NCBI RefSeq assembly: GCF_000482745.1
Contig: NZ_KI519495.1
Span: 198,199 to 262,198, forward strand
DNA from: Oleidesulfovibrio alaskensis DSM 16109
GTDB taxonomy: Bacteria > Desulfobacterota > Desulfovibrionia > Desulfovibrionales > Desulfovibrionaceae
Reading direction: 5' to 3'
DNA length: 64,000 nucleotides
A program made the position numbers and the translations under genes. The notes beneath the pieces are model-generated. The model was not told where the DNA came from. It ran no database searches and saw only the letters and a program-made list of their open reading frames with translations. Of the stretch, positions 41,893-50,725 are shown piece by piece. How positions within the stretch are numbered: position 1 is the first letter of the stretch; every line of letters begins with the position of its first letter.

Positions 41893-44136
41893 ATGGGCAA
41901 AGACCTCATCATCGTCGAGTCTCCCGCCAAGGTGAAGACTATCAAAAAGTTTCTGGGCAACAAATATATGGTCCAGGCCAGTGTGGGACATATCCGCGAC
42001 CTGCCGACCAAGGAGCTCGGCGTGGACGAGGAAAACGACTTTTCTCCTGACTATCAGGTAATTCAGGGAAAACAAAAGGTTGTTTCCGCCCTTCGCGAAG
42101 CTGCGGCAAAAGCTGATAATGTATTTCTGGCGCCCGACCCCGACCGCGAGGGCGAGGCCATTGCCTGGCATGTTGCTGAAATAATTGCCAAGGAAAACAA
42201 AAACATCAGCCGTATCCAGTTTAACGAGATTACCGCCCGCGCCGTGCGCGAAGCGCTGGAAAACCCGCGCGAGCTGAACCGGAGTCTGTTTGACGCACAA
42301 CAGGCACGCCGCGTGCTCGACAGACTGGTCGGTTACAAAATTTCGCCCATTCTGTGGAACAAAATAAAACGCGGCATCTCTGCCGGCAGGGTGCAGTCGG
42401 TGGCGCTGCGGCTGATTGTAGACCGCGAACGCGAACGCTATGCATTCACATCGGAAGAATACTGGGTTTTCCGGGCCAATCTGGCCGCGGAAACGCCCCC
42501 GCCCTTCAAGGCGGAACTTTTCAAGGTGGATGACAAAAAACCCGCCATTGCCAGCGCGGAGCAGGCGCAGGAACTGGAAAAGTCCATTGAGGGCAAAGCG
42601 TTCATCGTGGATTCGGTGCAGGAGAAAGAACGCTCACGCAAACCGCAGCCGCCGTTCATCACCTCCACCCTGCAGCAGCTGGCCAGCCAGCGGCTCGGTT
42701 TTTCCGCCAAGCGCACCATGTCGGTGGCGCAGCGGCTGTATGAAGGCCTTGATCTGGGCGACATGGGCACCACGGCGCTCATCACCTATATGCGTACCGA
42801 CTCCGTCCGCATTTCGGATGAAGCCCGCGACAGCGCGCGCGAGCTTATCGCCTCGCTGTACGGCAAAGAATACTGCCCCGCCAAGGCGCCCGTATACAAA
42901 ACCAAAGGCTCGGCACAGGACGCGCACGAAGCCATCCGCCCTGTTGACGTAACGCTGACTCCGGACAAAATAAAAGGTCTGGTGGCACCGGAACAGTACA
43001 GCCTGTACCGCCTTATCTGGTCGCGGTTCATGGCCTCGCAGATGGCGCCTGCCCGCTTCCACGACACCACGGTGCTTATCGGATGCGGCGGCACGCAGTG
43101 GCGCGTAAAAGGCGAACGGCTGCTTTTTCCGGGGTATATGGCCGCCGCGCCTGCTTCGGCCAAAGAAGCCAATGTGGAGCTGCCCCCCATGCAGCAGGGG
43201 CAGAAGCTGGAACTGACCCTGCTGGAAAAAGAGCAGAAGTTCACACAGCCTCCCGCCCGCTATTCCGAAGCCTCTCTGGTGCGGGAGATGGAAGAAAAAG
43301 GCATCGGCCGTCCCTCAACGTATGCCAGCATCATTTCCACCATTGTAGACCGCGACTACACCCGTCTGGAAGAGAAGCACTTTGTGCCCACCGATCTCGG
43401 CTTTGTGGTGTGTGACATGCTTACCAACCACTTCGGCACGCTGATGGATATCGGCTTTACCGCGCAGATGGAAAATTCGCTGGATAAAGTGGCCGAAGGC
43501 GACCTTGACTGGGTGGCACTGATGAAGGACTTCACCAGCGACTTCAACCCTACGCTGGCATCCGCCGCCAAAGAGATGAAAACCGTGAAGGCGGGGCTGG
43601 AAACGGACATCGTGTGCTCTGAATGCGGCAAACCCATGGCCATCAAGTTCGGCAAGGCCGGCCCCTTTCTGGCATGCACCGGCTACCCCGACTGCAAAAA
43701 CACCAGTAACTTCACGCGTGATGAAAGCGGAACAATACAGCTGGTTGAACGTGAGCAGGAAGAACTGAAACCCGTCGGCACCTGCCCCGAATGCGGCAAA
43801 GACCTTGTGGTCAAACAGGCACGCACGGGCAGCAGATTCATCGCCTGTACGGGCTATCCCGACTGCAAGCATACCGAACCGTTTTCCACCGGCGTTCCCT
43901 GCCCCAATGACGGCTGCGACGGCCAGCTGGTGGAAAAAAGCTCGCGCCGCGGCAAGATATTCTATTCCTGCAACCGGTACCCCCAGTGTGACTATGCCAC
44001 ATGGAACTGGCCTGTGGCCGAAGCCTGCCCGCAGTGCGATTCCAAAATTCTGACTATCAAGTCCACCAAGGCAAGAGGCAAACATATTGCCTGCCCTGCC
44101 TGCAAGTACACGCGGGCGCTGGAAGACGAAGAATAG
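41893..44136 (+). CDS. topA: DNA topoisomerase I
   Basis: Type IA topoisomerase that relaxes negative supercoils, 747 residues. The Toprim domain begins LIIVESPAKVKTIKKFLG and has DPDREGEAIAWH. The active-site Tyr is in ALITYMRTDSVRIS at about residue 300. Four C-terminal Cys4 zinc ribbons follow (CSECGK...CTGYPDC, CPECGK...CTGYPDC, CPNDGC...CNRYPQC, CPQCDS...CPAC). The start at 41893 follows AAGGACAACTC; upstream in-frame starts are not supported. Single gene with strong terminator. Confidence 0.96.
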   Translation: MGKDLIIVESPAKVKTIKKFLGNKYMVQASVGHIRDLPTKELGVDEENDFSPDYQVIQGKQKVVSALREAAAKADNVFLAPDPDREGEAIAWHVAEIIAKENKNISRIQFNEITARAVREALENPRELNRSLFDAQQARRVLDRLVGYKISPILWNKIKRGISAGRVQSVALRLIVDRERERYAFTSEEYWVFRANLAAETPPPFKAELFKVDDKKPAIASAEQAQELEKSIEGKAFIVDSVQEKERSRKPQPPFITSTLQQLASQRLGFSAKRTMSVAQRLYEGLDLGDMGTTALITYMRTDSVRISDEARDSARELIASLYGKEYCPAKAPVYKTKGSAQDAHEAIRPVDVTLTPDKIKGLVAPEQYSLYRLIWSRFMASQMAPARFHDTTVLIGCGGTQWRVKGERLLFPGYMAAAPASAKEANVELPPMQQGQKLELTLLEKEQKFTQPPARYSEASLVREMEEKGIGRPSTYASIISTIVDRDYTRLEEKHFVPTDLGFVVCDMLTNHFGTLMDIGFTAQMENSLDKVAEGDLDWVALMKDFTSDFNPTLASAAKEMKTVKAGLETDIVCSECGKPMAIKFGKAGPFLACTGYPDCKNTSNFTRDESGTIQLVEREQEELKPVGTCPECGKDLVVKQARTGSRFIACTGYPDCKHTEPFSTGVPCPNDGCDGQLVEKSSRRGKIFYSCNRYPQCDYATWNWPVAEACPQCDSKILTIKSTKARGKHIACPACKYTRALEDEE

Positions 44137-44141
44137 CATGA

Positions 44142-44171
44142 CGCGGGGCTTAACGGCCCCGCGTTTTTTTT
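44142..44171 (+). terminator. Intrinsic terminator of topA
   Basis: CGCGGGGC (44142-44149) pairs with GCCCCGCG (44156-44163), followed by eight T's. Confidence 0.93.
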
Positions 44172-44414
44172 GTGGATTTATGCTAGGGGCGGCTTCAGCC
44201 CGTCAGATATTCTGCAACCGGTATGCGGCGTTTTTGTATTACAGAACGCTTGCATAATGTTATACAAAGAACAGGCTCCGGCAGAGAAAAGAAACCGGCA
44301 GATAACCGAGCGCGGCAGGCGCAGAGCCGTGTCTGCGGCCTGTCCGGCCCGTATTCCGCGTCTGCCGCCATCCGGCATGCATGGCTGTGTCTGCTCCGCG
44401 GCTGGCATTACCGA
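44172..44414. other. Intergenic DNA between topA and glnA terminators
   Basis: Lies between two converging transcription ends. I see no gene, promoter or repeat in it that I can support. Confidence 0.6.
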
Positions 44415-44446
44415 AAATAAAACCCCGTCCGGAAAGGACGGGGTTT
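44415..44446 (-). terminator. Intrinsic terminator of glnA
   Basis: AAACCCCGTCC (44420-44430) pairs with GGACGGGGTTT (44436-44446). The minus strand continues into TTTATTTT. Confidence 0.88.
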
Positions 44447-44492
44447 GTCTTTACGCGTAACCGCCGCCCCGGAGAGGCAGACGGTGCACCGG

Positions 44493-45842
44493 CTACAGGA
44501 CCGGCAGATACCGCTTAAGCTCAAACTCGGAAACATGGGTACGGTAGGCATCCCATTCAATGAGCTTGTTGCCCACAAGATTCTGGTGCGTATGTTCGCC
44601 CAGCACTTCTTTCATCAGGGCGCTGTCCCGCAGGGCCACCGCGGCCTCGTACAGCGAACCGGGCAGCGAATCAATGCCCTTGGCGCTCAGGTCTTCGGCC
44701 TCCATGGCAAAGATATTCTCTTCCACCGCGCGCGGCACCTCGTACCCTTTTTCTATGCCTTCCAGACCTGCGCCCAGCATGGCGGCAAAGGCAAGGTACG
44801 GGTTGCAGGCGGGGTCGGGGTTGCGCAGCTCGATACGGGTTGCCGCTTCCTTTCCGGGTTTGTACATGGGCACACGGATAAGCGACGAACGGTTGCGCTG
44901 CGCCCACGCGATATACACCGGGGCCTCATATCCGGGCACGAGCCGCTTGTATGAGTTCACCCACTGGTTAGTGATGCAGGTAATCTCACTGGCATGGGTC
45001 AGCAGACCGGCGATGTAATGGCGGGCTTCGGCCGACAGGTGATGCGGGTCGTTGGCATCAAAGAAAGCGTTTTTACCGTTCTTGAAAAGAGACTGGTGCA
45101 CATGCATGCCCGAGCCGTTTTCGCCGAAAATGGGCTTGGGCATAAACGTGGCGTACACGCCGTGTTTACGGGCAATCTCTTTGACCACAACCTTGTAGGT
45201 CATGGCTATATCAGCCATTTTCAGGGCTTCGTTGTACCGCAGGTCTATTTCGTGCTGCGAAGGAGCCACCTCATGATGGCTGTATTCCACATCTATGCCC
45301 ATTTTCTGCAGGGCAAAAATAATGTCACGGCGCACTTCATTGCCCAGATCCAGCGGGGGCGCGTCAAAGTACCCTCCGGAATCAAGAGGTCTGGGGCATG
45401 TGGAGTCAGCGAAAAGGAAAAATTCCAGTTCCGGGCCTACATAATAGGTGTACCCCTTCTGTGCGGCCTTATCCACCAGCCTGCGCAGCACATATCTGGG
45501 GTCGCCTTCGTAGGGGTTGCCGTCGGGCGTGCGGATATCGCAGAACATGCGGGCCACGGGGCGGTCCATGGGACGCCACGAGCATATCTGAAAGCTTGAA
45601 GCGTCAGGAAACGCGATCATGTCGCTTTCTTCAATGCGGGTGAACCCGAGAATTGAGGAGCCGTCAAACCCCATTCCTTCTTCAAAGGCTGCTTCCAGTT
45701 CGTCAGGGGTTACCTGAAAACTTTTGAGGTTGCCCAGAATATCCACAAACCAGAACTGCACAAAGCTGACATTGTAGTCCTTCACGGCTCTGATGACATC
45801 ATCGCCGTTTTTGCAGTTGAAGACGGGATAGTTTGTACTCAT
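44493..45842 (-). CDS. glnA: Glutamine synthetase type I (GSI-alpha-like)
   Basis: ATP-dependent glutamine synthetase of 449 residues, forming dodecamers in this family. Landmarks include VDILGNLKSF, GFDGSSILGF at about residues 55-64, PELEFFLF, EVAPSQHEIDLRY, NGSGMHVHQSLF and RIELRNPDPACNPYLAFA. The length and the lack of the NLYDLPPEE adenylylation motif near the C-terminus point to the alpha subtype, regulated by feedback rather than adenylylation; that is inference. AGAGGAA precedes the ATG. Directly follows the type III enzyme gene on the same strand, with a terminator between them. Confidence 0.95.
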   Translation of the reverse strand: MSTNYPVFNCKNGDDVIRAVKDYNVSFVQFWFVDILGNLKSFQVTPDELEAAFEEGMGFDGSSILGFTRIEESDMIAFPDASSFQICSWRPMDRPVARMFCDIRTPDGNPYEGDPRYVLRRLVDKAAQKGYTYYVGPELEFFLFADSTCPRPLDSGGYFDAPPLDLGNEVRRDIIFALQKMGIDVEYSHHEVAPSQHEIDLRYNEALKMADIAMTYKVVVKEIARKHGVYATFMPKPIFGENGSGMHVHQSLFKNGKNAFFDANDPHHLSAEARHYIAGLLTHASEITCITNQWVNSYKRLVPGYEAPVYIAWAQRNRSSLIRVPMYKPGKEAATRIELRNPDPACNPYLAFAAMLGAGLEGIEKGYEVPRAVEENIFAMEAEDLSAKGIDSLPGSLYEAAVALRDSALMKEVLGEHTHQNLVGNKLIEWDAYRTHVSEFELKRYLPVL

Positions 45843-46069
45843 ACGCTATTTCCTCTCGGTGGTTGGTTGCGGTGCATGAGACAAGGCGCCGCTGAGGAGG
45901 CAGACACGACGTTCCGCCCCGCAAGCGGACGGGCATGGCGGCTGATGAACCTGTACGGAACGTCATATCACATTTTTGCAAAACTAGCCATGAGACAAAA
46001 CGGATTCAACGCAGAATTGCTTCCGTCATGCTCCTGATTCCGCTTGATAGCTTCTGGCGCAGAAAAAGG

Positions 46070-46093
46070 AAAGGCCCGCTGACGCGGGCCTTT
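46070..46093 (-). terminator. Intrinsic terminator of glnN
   Basis: AAAGGCCCGC (46070-46079) pairs with GCGGGCCTTT (46084-46093). A T-rich stretch follows on the minus strand. Confidence 0.85.
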
Positions 46094-46119
46094 ACAGTGT
46101 CGGAAAAACAGGCGTCTGC

Positions 46120-48300
46120 CTATTTGATAAACAGCATTTCCTGATAGCTGGGCAGCGGCCACAGATCGTCAGCCACAATGTTTTCCAGCTGGTCGGCATA
46201 GCTGCGCACCTTTTCCATGGCGGGCAGCACTTTTTCGCGCATGAAAGCAGCCTCTTCAATCTCGGATTCAAAATGACTGTTCACAAGCGCATCCAGAGCG
46301 TCGGTATTCTGCTGCAGGCCGCGCAGCTTTTCGGTCAGGTCCGACAGCGTATGCGTCACAAAGTCCATGCCGATGGCCTTCATGTTTGCGCAGGTGGCTG
46401 CCAGTTCGCTCTGATAGCGCACTGCCGCGGGGAATATCTGGGTGCGGGCCATTTTCACCACCAGCGCGGCTTCGGTGTGAATGGTGCGGCAGTACTGCTC
46501 AAGGTAGATGCTCTGGCGGCTTTCCAGCTCGCGGCGAGAGAATACACCGTACTTTTCAAACAGTTCCACAACCTCTGGTGCGGTCAGCACGGGCAAAGCC
46601 TGCACCGAAGTGGGCAGATTTCTGAGGCCGCGGCGTTCCGCTTCCTTGTGCCATTCGTCAGAGTAGCCGTCACCGTTGAAAATAACGGCTTCATGCTCGG
46701 TGATGATATCGCGCAGCAGGCACTGCACGGCTTCGGGCAGCTTGCTCTGGTCGCCGCCGGTGGTTTTTTCCAGCTCGGTGGCAATGTAGTCCAGCGATTC
46801 TGCAAGCATGGTGTTCAAAGCCACCTGCGGACCGGCAATGGACATGTTGGACCCCACGGCACGGAACTCGAACCGGTTGCCCGTAAAGGCGAAGGGGCTT
46901 GTGCGGTTACGGTCGCCCGCATCCATGGGCAGGGGCGGCAGCGTATCCACACCCACCTGCAGCATGCCGCGTTTTTTGCACGACTTGGCACCGCCGTTCT
47001 TTATCTGTTCAAACACATCGGTCAGCTGTTCGCCCAGATACACGGACATGATGGCGGGCGGTGCTTCATTGGCGCCCAGACGATGGTCGTTGCTGGCAGA
47101 TGCCACAACGGCGCGCATAAGATGACCGTACTTGTGCACGGAGCGGATCATGGCAGCGCAGAAAACAAGGAACTGGGCATTTTCGTGCGGGGTATCGCCG
47201 GGGTCAAACAGGCTGCCCAGTTTGCTGTTGCCAAGAGAATAGTTGACGTGCTTGCCCGATCCGTTGATGCCCGCAAAGGGTTTTTCGTGCAGCAGGCAGG
47301 CCATGCCGTAGCGCTTGGCAATGCTTTTAAGCGACGTCATGATTATCTGGTTGTGGTCGGTGGCAAGGTTGGACACCTCGAACACGGGGGCTATTTCGAA
47401 CTGTGCGGGGGCCACTTCATTGTGGCGGGTTTTCACCGGCACGCCCAGTTTGTACAGCTCGTGCTCCACTTCCAGCATAAAGGCCAGCACCCGCCGCGGC
47501 ACCGTGCCGAAATAATGGTCTTCGAATTCCTGCCCCTTGGCCGGTTTTGCCCCCAGCAGGGTACGGCCTGCAAGCTGCAGGTCGGGACGCGCAAAAAAGA
47601 AGTTGCGGTCGATCAGAAAATATTCCTGCTCGGCACCGGCGTAGGAAACCACCCTGTCGCCCGTATCAGTGCCGAAAAGGCGCAGCACGCGGCGCGCCTG
47701 CGTGTTCAGGGCCTGACTGGCGCGCAGCAGCGGAGTCTTTTTATCCAGCGCCTCGCCCGTCCACGAAACAAACGCCGTGGGAATGCACAGAAACGTTCCG
47801 TTGGGGTTTTCAATGATGTACGCGGGGTTGGTCACATCCCATGCGGTGTAGCCGCGGGCCTCGAAAGTGGCGCGCAGTCCCCCGCTGGGAAAGCTGGAAG
47901 CGTCCGGTTCGCCCTGAATGAGCTGGCTGCCGCTGAATTCCGCCAGCACGTTACCGTTGCCGTCAGGGGTAAGAAAGCCGTCATGCTTTTCAGCCGTCAG
48001 CCCGTTGAGCGGATAGAAAACATGCGTGTAGTGCGTGGCACCCTTGGACATGGCCCAGTCCTTCATGGCGGTGGCCACCACATCCGCCACCGAAGGATCC
48101 AGCTTTTCGCCCTGCTCGATGGTGCGCATGAGCGACTTGTACACCTTTTTGGGCAGACGCTCGCGCATGACTTTATCATTAAATACATTCGAGCCGAACA
48201 GTTCCGTGGGCGTCGAGTCCGCAAAGCTGAATGCCGGCGTTCCGGCCTTGTAGTTGGTAACTGCCGCAATCGCGTTCAGTCTTGCCTGATGTCCGCTCAT
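46120..48300 (-). CDS. glnN: Glutamine synthetase type III
   Basis: Large GSIII-family glutamine synthetase, 726 residues, the length typical of GlnN. Diagnostic stretches: PSGGLRATFEARGYTAWD (about 155-172), EQEYFLIDRNFF, RHNEVAPAQFEIAP, GINGSGKHVNYSLG and NRTSPFAFTGNRFEFRAVGS. The ATG at 48300 is chosen for AAGGAGCAG and the family N-terminus MSGHQARL. A sigma-54-like promoter lies about 80 bp upstream, suggesting nitrogen control. Two unrelated GS families side by side are unusual. Confidence 0.95.
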   Translation of the reverse strand: MSGHQARLNAIAAVTNYKAGTPAFSFADSTPTELFGSNVFNDKVMRERLPKKVYKSLMRTIEQGEKLDPSVADVVATAMKDWAMSKGATHYTHVFYPLNGLTAEKHDGFLTPDGNGNVLAEFSGSQLIQGEPDASSFPSGGLRATFEARGYTAWDVTNPAYIIENPNGTFLCIPTAFVSWTGEALDKKTPLLRASQALNTQARRVLRLFGTDTGDRVVSYAGAEQEYFLIDRNFFFARPDLQLAGRTLLGAKPAKGQEFEDHYFGTVPRRVLAFMLEVEHELYKLGVPVKTRHNEVAPAQFEIAPVFEVSNLATDHNQIIMTSLKSIAKRYGMACLLHEKPFAGINGSGKHVNYSLGNSKLGSLFDPGDTPHENAQFLVFCAAMIRSVHKYGHLMRAVVASASNDHRLGANEAPPAIMSVYLGEQLTDVFEQIKNGGAKSCKKRGMLQVGVDTLPPLPMDAGDRNRTSPFAFTGNRFEFRAVGSNMSIAGPQVALNTMLAESLDYIATELEKTTGGDQSKLPEAVQCLLRDIITEHEAVIFNGDGYSDEWHKEAERRGLRNLPTSVQALPVLTAPEVVELFEKYGVFSRRELESRQSIYLEQYCRTIHTEAALVVKMARTQIFPAAVRYQSELAATCANMKAIGMDFVTHTLSDLTEKLRGLQQNTDALDALVNSHFESEIEEAAFMREKVLPAMEKVRSYADQLENIVADDLWPLPSYQEMLFIK

Positions 48301-48378
48301 TCTGCTGCTCCTTACTAGGGTCTTGAACATTGCATGGATGTGGGGCGGGTTGATCCGCAAAAAACCTGTGTACCACAT

Positions 48379-48394
48379 TGCAGAGTCGGTGCCA
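48379..48394 (-). promoter_or_regulatory. Putative sigma-54 promoter of glnN
   Basis: Read on the minus strand: TGGCAC, five bases (CGACT), then CTGCA. The -24 element is perfect and the -12 differs from TTGCA by one base. It lies about 80 bp before the glnN ATG, in an otherwise gene-free 380-bp gap that is very AT-rich in its middle. Confidence 0.55.
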
Positions 48395-48509
48395 ACAAAC
48401 CCGGAAGTAACTATTACAGCATGTTATGAAAAATGCCTGTTTTTTGTTTAAATTAATTTTTACATAAATGTTTAAAAATAGCATTACGAAAACATCTTAG
48501 TTAACTTTT

Positions 48510-48539
48510 TTGTCAAAATAGCGACTTTCTGCACATAAC
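48510..48539 (+). promoter_or_regulatory. Candidate promoter of asnS
   Basis: TTGTCA (48510-48515), an 18-bp spacer and CATAAC (48534-48539), next to an AT-rich tract that could act as an UP element. Confidence 0.4.
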
Positions 48540-48680
48540 CCCCTCCGCCGTGCCGCGCGCACGCTGTGATGCCGCACTCTTGACCGCAACCACCAATCCG
48601 CCTATCCCTTCGCAAGAAGCAGCAGCCGCGCACAGACAGGCCGCCCATTGTTCTACCAGCCACGCGAAGGAGACTCTTTT

Positions 48681-50066
48681 ATGAAACGTACGCAGATACT
48701 CGACGCCCTCAACGCATCCGCCCCCTGCGACGATATCCGCATCTGCGGATGGGTGCGCACCCGCCGTGATGCCAAAGGCTTTTCCTTTCTCGAACTCAAC
48801 GACGGGTCGTGCCTGACCAATATACAGGTTATCGTCGATGAAGAGACCGATGCCTACCGTTCGGTGGGAGAAGCCACCACGGGCGCTTCGGTGGACATCC
48901 GCGGGCAGCTGGTGGAATCGCCGGGCAAAGGGCAGAAATGGGAAGTGCGCGCCGCAACCATGACGCTGCTGGGCAAAGCCGACCCCGAAACTTTTCCGCT
49001 GCAGAAAAAACGCCATTCCGACGAATACCTGCGCACCATCGCGCATCTGCGTCCGCGCACCAACAAATTCGGCGCCGCGTTCCGCATCCGCGCGGAAGCA
49101 AGCTACGCGGTGCACTCATTTTTCCGCGAAAACGGCTTTTTCAACGTGCACACGCCCATTCTCACCGGTTCGGACTGTGAAGGCGCCGGAGAAATGTTCC
49201 GGGTGACCACCCTGCCCGCGGTGGGCGCATCGGCACCCGCAGAAGGTTCGGTGTTTGACGGGGACTTTTTCGGCAAGGAATGCAGCCTGACCGTTTCCGG
49301 TCAGCTGGAAGCTGAAATAATGGCACAGAGTCTCGGCAAGGTTTACACCTTCGGTCCCACTTTCCGCGCCGAAAATTCCAACACACCGCGCCATGCCGCC
49401 GAATTCTGGATGGTCGAGCCGGAAATGGCCTTTGCCGACCTTGAAGACGACATGCAGCTGGCAGAAGACATGGTCAAGTATGTAATCAGCCATGTGATGA
49501 AGCATTGCGCAGCTGACCTGGACCTGTTCTGCAAGTTTGTGGATAAAGAGCTTTCCGCGCGGCTTGAAAACATTCTCGCCCACCCCTTTGCCCGCGTCAG
49601 CTACACGGAAGCCATCGAAATCCTGAAAGCCAGCGGCAGAAAATTTGAATACCCCGCGGAGTGGGGCGCAGATCTGCAGACCGAACATGAGCGCTATCTG
49701 GCCGAAGAACACTTTAAAAAGCCTGTGGCTGTCTATGACTACCCCAAAGAAATCAAGGCTTTTTACATGCGTCTGAATGATAACGGCAAAACCGTGGCCG
49801 CCATGGACCTGCTGGTGCCGCGCATCGGCGAACTGGTTGGCGGTTCGCAGCGCGAAGAGCGGCTGGACGTGCTGGAAGCCCGCATAAAAGAACTGGGCCA
49901 GAATCCTGATGATTACTGGTGGTACCTGGAACTGCGCAAATTCGGCACCGCTCCCCACGCCGGCTTCGGCATGGGGTTTGAGCGTCTGCTCATGCTGCTT
50001 ACCGGCATCGGCAACATCCGCGACGTCATTCCCTTTCCCCGTACGCCGCGGCATCTGGAATTTTAG
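48681..50066 (+). CDS. asnS: Asparaginyl-tRNA synthetase
   Basis: Class II synthetase that charges tRNA-Asn directly, 461 residues. An OB-fold anticodon domain (GWVRTRRDAKGFSFLELNDG) occupies about residues 15-110. Class II motif 2 region is FRAENSNTPRHAAEFWMVEPE and motif 3 is GFGMGFERLLMLLTG. The ending DVIPFPRTPRHLEF is typical of AsnRS (aspartyl enzymes differ here). AAGGAGA precedes ATG 48681. Its presence means asparaginylation need not rely on GatCAB. Confidence 0.95.
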   Translation: MKRTQILDALNASAPCDDIRICGWVRTRRDAKGFSFLELNDGSCLTNIQVIVDEETDAYRSVGEATTGASVDIRGQLVESPGKGQKWEVRAATMTLLGKADPETFPLQKKRHSDEYLRTIAHLRPRTNKFGAAFRIRAEASYAVHSFFRENGFFNVHTPILTGSDCEGAGEMFRVTTLPAVGASAPAEGSVFDGDFFGKECSLTVSGQLEAEIMAQSLGKVYTFGPTFRAENSNTPRHAAEFWMVEPEMAFADLEDDMQLAEDMVKYVISHVMKHCAADLDLFCKFVDKELSARLENILAHPFARVSYTEAIEILKASGRKFEYPAEWGADLQTEHERYLAEEHFKKPVAVYDYPKEIKAFYMRLNDNGKTVAAMDLLVPRIGELVGGSQREERLDVLEARIKELGQNPDDYWWYLELRKFGTAPHAGFGMGFERLLMLLTGIGNIRDVIPFPRTPRHLEF

Positions 50067-50087
50067 CCTCTCCGGCAGCCCGTACAT

Positions 50088-50119
50088 AAAAAAAGCTCTG
50101 CATCTGCAGAGCTTTTTTT
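50088..50119. terminator. Bidirectional intrinsic terminator after asnS
   Basis: AAGCTCTGCA (50093-50102) pairs with TGCAGAGCTT (50105-50114), with an A-run before and a T-run to 50119. Confidence 0.9.
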
Positions 50120-50212
50120 GTGCGTACTCCCTGAATTTCCGGAATCCGTTGCCATAGCCCTACAGACGTTATATGCTGTATGCCAGTCTGTCGTACTGAA
50201 AGGAGGCGCACT

Positions 50213-50635
50213 ATGGAAATCAAACGGATACTGCTCCCTGTGGACGGTTCGAAAAGCTCTCTGACCGCTGCCGGAGAAGCGGCCAGCCTCGCCAATATAT
50301 TCACGGCCGACGTGCTGCTTGTGCACTGCAACGAAGTGTTCCCCAATCTTAAGCAGCACCTTGACTATGCCCGCGAAGTGGCAAAGCTTTCCAACGAAAT
50401 CCTCGGTCCGGCACGCGATATTCTGCAGGACCATAACATCCGGTATGTTGAACGCGTGGTGGATGGTTCTCCAGCAGAAGAAATCGCCGAACTGGCCCGC
50501 AGGGAAAAATGTGATCTCATCGTCATGAGTTCGCGCGGACGCACCGTGCTGGAAGGGCTGCTGCTGGGCAGCGTCACACAGCGCGTGCTCAAGCTGGCCC
50601 CCTGCAGGGTGCTTGTCATACCCGCAGGCTCATAG
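50213..50635 (+). CDS. Universal stress protein (UspA family)
   Basis: Single-domain Usp of 140 residues with the alpha/beta fold. RILLPVDGSKSS opens the domain, and the ATP-binding pattern is SSRGRTVLEGLLLGSVTQRVL at about residues 103-123 (G-x2-G-x9-G-like). ATP binding is therefore plausible. AAAGGAGG fixes the ATG at 50213; upstream in-frame starts overlap it. Monocistronic; role in stress tolerance is inferred from the family. Confidence 0.9.
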   Translation: MEIKRILLPVDGSKSSLTAAGEAASLANIFTADVLLVHCNEVFPNLKQHLDYAREVAKLSNEILGPARDILQDHNIRYVERVVDGSPAEEIAELARREKCDLIVMSSRGRTVLEGLLLGSVTQRVLKLAPCRVLVIPAGS

Positions 50636-50662
50636 CCGCACCTGTCTGCGCCGGTATTTACG

Positions 50663-50686
50663 CAGGGCCTGCCACCGCAGGCCCTG
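50663..50686. other. Perfect hairpin between usp and converging FUSC gene
   Basis: CAGGGCCTGC (50663-50672) and GCAGGCCCTG (50677-50686) enclose four bases. There is no T-run on either side, so termination is possible but not assured. Confidence 0.5.
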
Positions 50687-50725
50687 TCGCATAAGCAGGC
50701 CGCAAAAAAACGTTAAACAGGATAA

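Noticed and set aside
45950..45975. Possible sigma-54 promoter for glnA (TGGCTAGTTTTGCA on the minus strand)
   Set aside because: The distance between the GG and GC dinucleotides is two bases too short for a -24/-12 promoter.
46273..48318. 681-codon plus-strand frame opposite glnN
   Set aside because: Antisense of the conserved GSIII gene with His- and Ala-rich content; no ribosome site or domain.
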